The notes under the pieces: model-generated
The model's input: the letters and a program-made list of their open reading frames with translations, nothing else
Told to the model about the DNA's origin: nothing
Database searches by the model: none
Part shown: piece by piece, positions 57,122-64,000 of the stretch
Numbering within the stretch: position 1 is the stretch's first letter
Layout of the letters: each line of letters starts with the position of its first letter
Position numbers and translations under genes: made by a program
Assembly: GCF_004011695.2 (NCBI RefSeq)
Contig: NC_082419.1
Location: forward strand, 806,001-870,000
DNA: 64,000 bases
Direction: 5' to 3'
From: Ascochyta rabiei
Taxonomy: Eukaryota > Ascomycota > Dothideomycetes > Pleosporales > Didymellaceae

Positions 57122-60100
57122 CACCCCCTCAGCTTTAAGGCCTTATTAAAGCTAGACACTATTAGTTCTTATTGTACCTCTAGGTTAGTAAGCTTTTAGT
57201 TAAGTAATTCTATCCAGGTGTTGGCTGGCTTTCTTTGTTCAGTATGTTTCTTTAGTCCTAGCTGCCTTAAAAAGGTTAACTACTTACTTGCAGGCAGAGC
57301 CTTTATAAGTCTGTTAGCTAACATCTTAGTAGATAGGACATAGGTTACTGTTATAGTACCTTTGTTTACCTCTTATTACAGCTAGTAGTTGTAAATGTCT
57401 ACATGTTGTAGTTTAGTTTAGAGTTTTAAGACTTCCTTATAAATTAATTAGATAGTCTAGGTATTATTATATTAAGTAGTAATTGTTAATTATAAGAGGT
57501 GTATACTAAGTTCTAATATTAGTTATAAGATAAAGATAGCTTTCTTAGCTACCTATGCTAGGGCAAGTAGCTCTGCTTTAGTTATTAATGTAGTAACTGT
57601 GTCTTGTTTATTAGCTCTCTAGGTAATAAGTCCTCTGTATAGTTTAATAGTATATCCTTAGAAGCTCTTCCTATTAAGAGTATTATTAGCAAATAATGCA
57701 TTACTAGCGACTACTAGGTGCTTGTTGCCTCTGAAGGTAAGGGATAGGTCTTGTGTCCCTTCTAGGTATAATAGTACTTAATCTACTGCGTTATAGTGCT
57801 GCTGTCTAGGGTTAGTTAGAAATTGTGCCACCCTAGATGTAGCAAGGGCAATGTTAGGCCTAGTAGTAACTGTAGTAAAGAGGAGAGATATAATCTTTCT
57901 CTAGTATTTGTTAATTTCTAATGCTACAGCTTCCTCTTTATTTAGTAGAAGCTTAATACTTAATATTAGTGTGTTGTGTCGTATGTCTGTCTTATCTGCT
58001 AGGGAGACAATTTTGTTAATGTATAACGCCTGTAAGAGGAGGATCCTTAGGTTGTCTTAATTTTAGGTTATCTCCACTCCTAGGAACTATTGCAGATTGT
58101 TTCCTCCTATAACAGAGTATTTGTTAGTAATATAGCTAAGGGCCTTGTCTGCCTTATATCTTCTAGTTAGGTAATAAGCTATAATAATATTGTCTATATA
58201 GAAGAAGATAGTAACTCTATTCTTAAGTAAGCAGTAGGGTTTATAGGGAACAACTGCAAATCTATAGCTTGTTAGAGTAGATGTAAATTCCTTCTACTAG
58301 AGGAGTAGAGAGATTCTTAGTCTATATAGTGCTTTATGTAGCTGTAGAGCTATACCTAGTTTCTAATGCCTGCGTAGCATCTTTATATAGACCTCTCTGT
58401 TAATTAATATATAAATAAAGGCGTTTATAACATTAAACTGCTTAGGTTCTAGGTTATATGCTACTAAGATTGCTATAAGCATTCTAAAGGACCTGCTAGC
58501 TAGTGTTGCTGCGTAGGTATCTTTAGAAGTAATATTTTGTTACTAGTTACCTTAGACTACTAGTTGCGCCTTATATTTAAGTAGGTAGTAGTTCTTATTA
58601 AGCTTGTACGTGTATACCTATATACAGTTAAGTACCTAGTGTCCTACCGCCTTAGTCTTTGTTAGGGGTACTTTAGACTATAACTTTATAGTCTAATAGC
58701 TGCTAAGGTGCTCTTGCTTAGCTTCTTTAAACCATTAGTGAAGCAGGTAGTCCTCTAGGTTTAATTGTACTGTTAGCTCTAGTAGAAGTTAGCTTTAATA
58801 AGGCTTAAGCCCTTTTATTAGTATTTGTTTTAACCTAGCCTTATTAATATTGTTGCCCTAGTATGTGCCTATGCATCTGCCTTGTGTACTAGCTATAAAT
58901 GCAGCCTTCTATAGGATAGTTTATAAAGTTCCTTAAGATTACGCTAGCGTCAATTCTAACTAATTAGCAGTTAACTAGTGCTACCTGCTAACTCCTAATT
59001 GGCTGTTACCTCTTGCTGACTAGAATAACAACAACGTGTTTATTAACAACGTGACTAGTAGTAGAGTTAGAGGAGGGGTTAGATATATATATCTAGCTTC
59101 CTGTCTATTATTATAACCTAGTTAATCTTCTATAGTATTTAAGTGTGTAATAGTGTTGTCCTTATAGAATAACTAGATTTTAGCCTTATTTTAGGGTAGA
59201 GGTAGAAGCTCTACGCTTCTTGTCTATATTACTATCTCTTTAAGAGTACTGTGCATAAGATTGTCTATTAGGTCCTAAGTCTAGCTACTAAAGACAGTAT
59301 CCTTATTAAAGATTATATCTCTTATGCTAATAACTTTTACTAAGGTTAGAATCTATATCTAATATATGTTTAAGGATTAGTATCCTACTAGGTATCCTAC
59401 CTATGCTCTTAGGTCTAGTTGCTAGAGTTGTAACTTTCCTTAAAGGGTGTTACTTGTAAGAGTAAAGGCTTTATATCTATATACTTTTAGATATACCTAG
59501 TTTAGTTTCCTACTTTATATGTTTAGGCTAGCTAGTTAAGCTATATAGGTAAAGAACACATTATAGGGTGTTTTCTAGTTATTTAATAACCTTAGTGTTT
59601 AGTTGTGTAGGTACACTGCTGCCCTTACAATCTCTAGCCATATTTCCTATAGTAGGTTTACGTCCAATCTTATAGTGCGTGCCTTATCTTTTATTACACC
59701 CCCTAAGCGTTTAGCACCTCTATTCTGTGCTTAGGTATCTAGTGTAGAAGGCTTAAGCCTAATTAATTATGCAGCGCACTATCTTAATACTTCTAGTTTT
59801 ATTATAGTAATTTTACTATCACACTTAATTACCTTAACCTAGATCTTGTATTGTTTCAGCAGGAATTGTGTAAGAGTGTCTAGGAAGTAGATAATTGTCT
59901 TTCCTAGTTAATTATCTTTAAAATAGAAGTCCTAGAGGAAGCCAGATTACCTGTTAACAGTAAGTAATTAGCTGTTTTCCTTAGTAAAGCTTCCTTCTTT
60001 ATATAAGTGGAAGTTAATTACTATCCGTTCTCCTAGTCCTTTATTGCTTGTTTGTAGTGTTTAACTAATTCGCCTCTTAGTCTTAGTTCGTCCGCAAGCA

Positions 60101-61991
60101 TTACATTAGACTGTAGTAATACCCCTAACTCTTACCCCCTAAGATTGTTAGATAAGGTGCTTAATAGTAGCAGCTCTAGGGTACCCTATTCGCTTGTGCT
60201 ATAGCAGAGCAGTAGCAGTCTTAGGTGTTTAGCTTTGTGTTAATTGTATTGCAAATACTGTCTGTAGCTGTTCCCTAAGTACCTATTGTCTATATTGTTT
60301 ATCTAAGGATGTGATGGCTGTGTTGTCTACTTGTCTAAGCTGAGTTAGATCTCCTTTTGTGTCCCACTAGATGCCCTGTTAACGTATTTGTTAGAAAGAG
60401 ACAAGATTGCAAAGTATGTCTAGGCACCATGCTACGTTATGTAGTTTAAGAGTGGTTAGTTAGCTTGTATTTAATAGATAGAGATAGATAGTGCTATATC
60501 CCTATATCTATACCTAGGAGTTTCCTGCCTATAGGTAGTTGTTTAATGTAGGTAGAGTAAGGTCTTATATCTAGTCCTTATTGTTTGTAATATAGATAGT
60601 TAATCCTAAGTTAAGGATAAAGGAGTTTCTAAGAGGGTAGCTTAGTAGCTCTATATTATATAATTCTTTAACTAGACTTATGTAAATTATTAATATCTTC
60701 TATCCCTGTAGTTATCCTAGAGGTGCCTCTAGTGTTTAGGATGTTTTAATAGCTAGTGTCTTAGTGCAAGCTTGTTTTGCAGATCTAACCTAATCTTAAA
60801 GGTTAGCATTTTGTTCTATTCTAAATTGTACTATCTTAGCAATTCTATTACGTAGGGTAAACTATTCTAGTGCTTTATCTTTATAGACATAGTAGCAATC
60901 TTCTAGTCTATAGCGTTGTCCATAAGTAGGGCATTTTGCTCATCTAGCTGCTGCTGTATCCCCTCTTAGGGACTGCTTAGATATAGTTATTTAACTAAAG
61001 TTCTGTTTTTAACAAGGTCTTCCCTAACTCCCCTATGTAGTAGAAGTAGATAATATGTCTTTAACAACATAAGGGGCGTCCCTGTTAGTGTCTAGGGTAG
61101 ATTTACTACTAGCAGCAAGATTTAAGTTGTTCCCTGTAGCAAAGGCGCCCCTTTACTGTCTCCTCTTAGGGTAGTACTTGCTTATATGCTCTTAGAAGCG
61201 TTTTATTATTTCTTTATAAGTTATGTTTTATTCTTATCTGCTATAGTCCTAGAATGTTGTTACCTAGGTTAGCGCTATCTTTATTACTAAATCTAAGAAG
61301 TCTTAGATAGTGTCTTGTATATTGTATATTTTAGCAATACCCTCTATTTTAGTATTAGTTGCAGTATAATTATACTTAAGGAGCTAGGTATCCTAGCTTC
61401 TAGGTTGTCTTATTAGTTTAAGGGCTGCTAGGTATTAGTAGCGTGCGCGTAATTGTTCTTCTTTAGCATTAATACTAACTGTATATTTAAGGCTAATAAG
61501 CTATATTTAAATTAATTTACCTAGTAAGCAGCAGTTCTTTATAAGGTAAGGTAATACTAAGCTTTAGATAAATATTACTACCTTGTCTAGTTTAGCTTGT
61601 TCCTTACAGTAGTCTCTATCTGCTATCTTGTAGGATTTAAGGCGGCTCTTCTAATAGTTATTATCTTCCTTCTATGCCTTTAGGCTGTTAGCTAATAGTT
61701 TAGATAGGATTTTAGGAAGCTAAGGGTTTCCTTATTTATTATTACTAAGGGCTAGCCTCCTCTTATAGTTAGTGATGTCTAGGGCGTTAGGCACTTAAGG
61801 CTTAGTCCTTAGAGAGATAGTCTGATTTAGGTCTATCTTCTCCTATACGTCTAGAGAGGCGCAGCAGGTCTGCAGTTAATGTAACTAAGGTTTGTATGTT
61901 ATGTAATCTATAAGAATTATTATTAAATTGCGCATACTTAATAGCGACATATTAAAAGGGTATTTTTAGTAGTGTTAGTAAGACTCTTAAT
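57122..61991 (-). pseudogene. Copia-D gag-pol, inactivated
   Basis: Minus-strand Ty1/copia polyprotein remnant, collinear with copia-C. The reverse-transcriptase box at 58189-58200 reads Tyr-Ile-Asp-Asn (usual Tyr-Val-Asp-Asp). RNase H lies 3' of it towards 57500. Integrase and Gag lie at ~59800-60300 and ~60900-61900. TAG-rich stops occur throughout. It is uninterrupted, so with copia-C it is the best source for a family consensus. Confidence 0.84.
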
Positions 61992-62087
61992 TGTTAGATA
62001 ATATGCTTAATGTGCAAAGATAATGATAAAGGTGATTAATTAATAATTATTTGTCTTAATGGCTTATTTTATGTGTATGTGCTGCTA
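61992..62087 (-). repeat. Copia-D 5' LTR, truncated by pogo insertion
   Basis: The first 96 bp of the inverted LTR, from TGTTAGATAATATGC up to GTGCTGCTA. Other copies continue with GCCCCTAAG; here pogo sequence begins after the TA at 62086-62087. Confidence 0.85.
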
Positions 62088-64000
62088 CTGTGTCTGTGCG
62101 CACAACGACCGGAGTCGCGCAACAACTGAAAACCACGTTAATACTTAAAATTAGATGAGGCTATAGAGCCACCCACAACAGCTATTATTTTGAGATTTTG
62201 TAGTGTAGTACTAATTAATTACTTGCAAAAAAGATGTACTATTTAAATTTGGCTGGTAACTTGACGTTGCGGCCACGTGATGTGGTTTTAAGTGGGGGAG
62301 CTAGGGACGGCGATGGGGGACTACAACCACCAACATTATCCCTAGGACTACGTTTTTAACGCTTTTTTAGCTAGGTTACTTATAAAGCTTTCCTTTTACC
62401 CTTTTAAGGTAATTATATAGCTTTTGCAGCATTAAGCTCTTGTTATTAACGCTGCTTTTTAGCCTTCTGTTTAGCCTTCTAATTTGCTGTATTAGCCTTC
62501 TCCTTCTTACGCACTACCTTAGCTGCCTCTTATACTACACGCCTCTCCTCCTTCTCCTTCTCCTTAACTAGCTTCTTAGCAGCCGCTACTTCCTTACTAG
62601 TAGCTTTTCTAAGCCTCTCCTCCTTCTCCTTACGTTGTCTAACTTGCTTACAGAAGCATGCTTCGTTAACCTTTCTAGGTAACCAGAACACTGCACCACC
62701 ATAGTACTCCTGCCGTTGCTGCAAGTCTAAGGTTTTGCTCTTCTTTTTGTGCTTCTTCTGCGTCTTTAGAGTCTTTTTAAGGCTATCTATCTTATACTAG
62801 AGGAGTAAGGTTTTAACTAAGATATAGTAGATTAATTGTCTTATCTTTTTAACGTTACTCTTACTCTAGTTTTTAACCACACGCCGCAACAACGTCTCTA
62901 TTTTAAGCTAATCCTTGTTGCTATAAACAGACAATAAGGACCTATCTAAATCTAAGCTCTCTAGTGTTTTAACAAAGTAGTAGAGGATAATGTTAGGATT
63001 AAGTAGATAGATACCTGTTGCCTTAAAGAACTTAAGTATTAGCTTTTCAGTAAAGCTACACATCTACGCTGGCCAGCATAGGCAGAAGAAGTCTGCTCTA
63101 GTAATAGGTGTGTTATTTTAAGCCTTATAGATGTGTGTTATAACTACTTTTAAGTACGCTGTTAATAGAGGCTTAAACAGCACTACATTAAGCGGCTGGA
63201 GCGTTTAGGTTAAGTGAGGGGGAAGGACAGCTAGGAGGATCTTGTAGTTATTATAGTACTTAATAAAGTCTATTGTTACGTAGGATCTGTGGCTATCTAG
63301 TATTAAAAGCCTCTACTTTCTTTGTGCTTTCTTCTTAGTGTAGCAATTAAACACCTGCTTAAGCTAGGCAAGGCCTATATCCCCATTTGTCCACCCTAAG
63401 GAAGATAATATAACTATTACAGAGTGTTTTCCTAGCTTAATTTTAGCTACCTAGTCTAATTTAATGCTAGCGTTAGCTAACTTATAGATAATGCCTAGTA
63501 GTAGTACTATTCTATTACTACAAACACACGCTATAAGCGTCTGCTAAGCTTAGTTACTATCCTAGATAGATGCTTTAATCTCTCCCTTTATCTACATACG
63601 CTTGCTAAACATGTGTTTTATCCTGCCTGTAATGCTAATTATAAAGCCCTTCTTATCTATATTATATGTGTAGCAACCCTTAATAGAGTATTTAGAGATT
63701 TTGTGCTATAGCAGGTTAAAGTAGAGCGTATATTTATTGTAGGAATTAGTGTTATAACATAGTTAATCTATCCTAGTAGAGTAACACAAGATAAGATAGA
63801 TAGAGTACTTGTTAATAAAGCAGGTAACCCAGCTCTTACTAACTAAATTTTAAGCTACTAGCAACGCGAAATTCTAGATTATCTCTCTAGTAGGTAGTAA
63901 GTAATAAGTACTAAGCAACTCTATGTACTTTACAAGCTCTATCTCCTGTTGTGGCGTTAAACGTTGCTAGTTAATGTCCTTAGTCTCCTAGGAGTCCTAA
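62088..64000 (-). mobile_element. Pogo-family transposon, runs off window
   Basis: Inserted at a TA inside the copia-D LTR. Its visible end begins CTGTGTCTGTGCGCACAACG with near-normal composition, followed by the 3' end of a minus-strand transposase. The other terminus is beyond 64000, so TIRs cannot be compared. Confidence 0.75.
62239..64000 (-). pseudogene. Pogo-family transposase (N-terminus outside window)
   Basis: Minus-strand DDE transposase with a CENP-B-type helix-turn-helix near the window edge (QQEIELVKYIELLS, NFALLVA, SWVTCFINKYS). DDE core: first Asp kept in YNIDKKGF at ~63655; second in LLILDSHRSY at ~63290 (Asp kept, Gly of DGH lost); third region TLQPLNVVLFKPL at ~63190 with Asp changed to Asn. 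The C-terminal Lys/Glu-rich tail includes the surviving 64-codon frame at 62530-62724 (QQRQEYYGGAVFWLP, RKEKEERLRKA). The tail ends KLPAKFK and TAG at 62239-62241. In-frame stops are mostly TAG. It differs from the Fot1/pogo copy at 34458-36310 in sequence and lacks a zinc knuckle. Confidence 0.82.

Larger units (their letters stand above)
56960..62087 (-). mobile_element. Copia-D, Ty1/copia retrotransposon cut in its 5' LTR
   Basis: Same family as copia-A, -B and -C, on the minus strand, with the full 3' LTR (56960-57121) and the first 96 bp (plus-strand order) of the 5' LTR (61992-62087), where a pogo element interrupts it. It keeps the ~149-bp stretch missing from copia-B and the uninterrupted CCTAGGTT site used by the MITE in copia-B. 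Inactivated. Confidence 0.9.

Overview
The window looks like a transposon graveyard from a filamentous ascomycete (Pezizomycotina; species not determined). The evidence is Ty1/copia and chromodomain-bearing Ty3/gypsy LTR retrotransposons, hAT and Fot1/pogo DNA transposons, a ~46-bp intron with GTAAGT, CTAAC and CAG signals, and dense decay of the repeat-induced point mutation (RIP) type. In almost every transposon reading frame the in-frame stops are TAG (fewer TAA) at places where Gln or Trp is expected, and catalytic Asp/Glu codons have become Asn/Lys. I see no intact long gene, rRNA, convincing tRNA or CRISPR array.

Layout. 1-556 is the 3' end and LTR of copia copy A. 557-3448 and 9589-9878 are decayed, coding-like minus-strand DNA into which copia-B (3449-9588, minus) is inserted. 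Copia-B itself carries a 1.1-kb hAT-type MITE (7610-8698) made of two large palindromes inside telomere-like arms. Copia-C (9879-15070, plus) abuts a 5'-truncated gypsy copy. Gypsy-1 (15071-25418, plus) is a head-to-tail pair of chromodomain elements sharing a 155-bp LTR and ending in two tandem ~905-bp LTRs.

Gypsy-1 cuts off a decayed minus-strand gene encoding a coiled-coil protein (25419-27495). That gene is also interrupted by a solo LTR (25891-26145); its frame is restored when the solo LTR and one 4-bp duplication are ignored. A second gypsy family (gypsy-2, 28457-48852, minus, 4-bp target duplication GTAT) lies in coding-like DNA whose frame continues on the far side (48857-49850). Gypsy-2 is split by an 8.7-kb hAT element (30929-39593, 8-bp duplication CTTAAAGG). 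The hAT carries a Fot1/pogo element (34458-36310) and, in its left arm, a small undecayed solo LTR (30984-31145). This gives a relative insertion order of at least four layers.

49855-52620 holds a decayed plus-strand gene. 52620-56959 is a less mutated island with a broken multi-exon membrane-protein gene (54166-55509, minus) and a second transmembrane fragment (55614-55820, minus). Copia-D (56960-62087, minus) is cut in its LTR, at a TA dinucleotide, by a pogo-family transposon whose minus-strand transposase runs off the end of the window (62088-64000).

The genes do not form a pathway. The biology here is serial nested transposition followed by, and interleaved with, RIP-like inactivation. 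Domain calls come from reading decayed frames by eye and no database search was possible.
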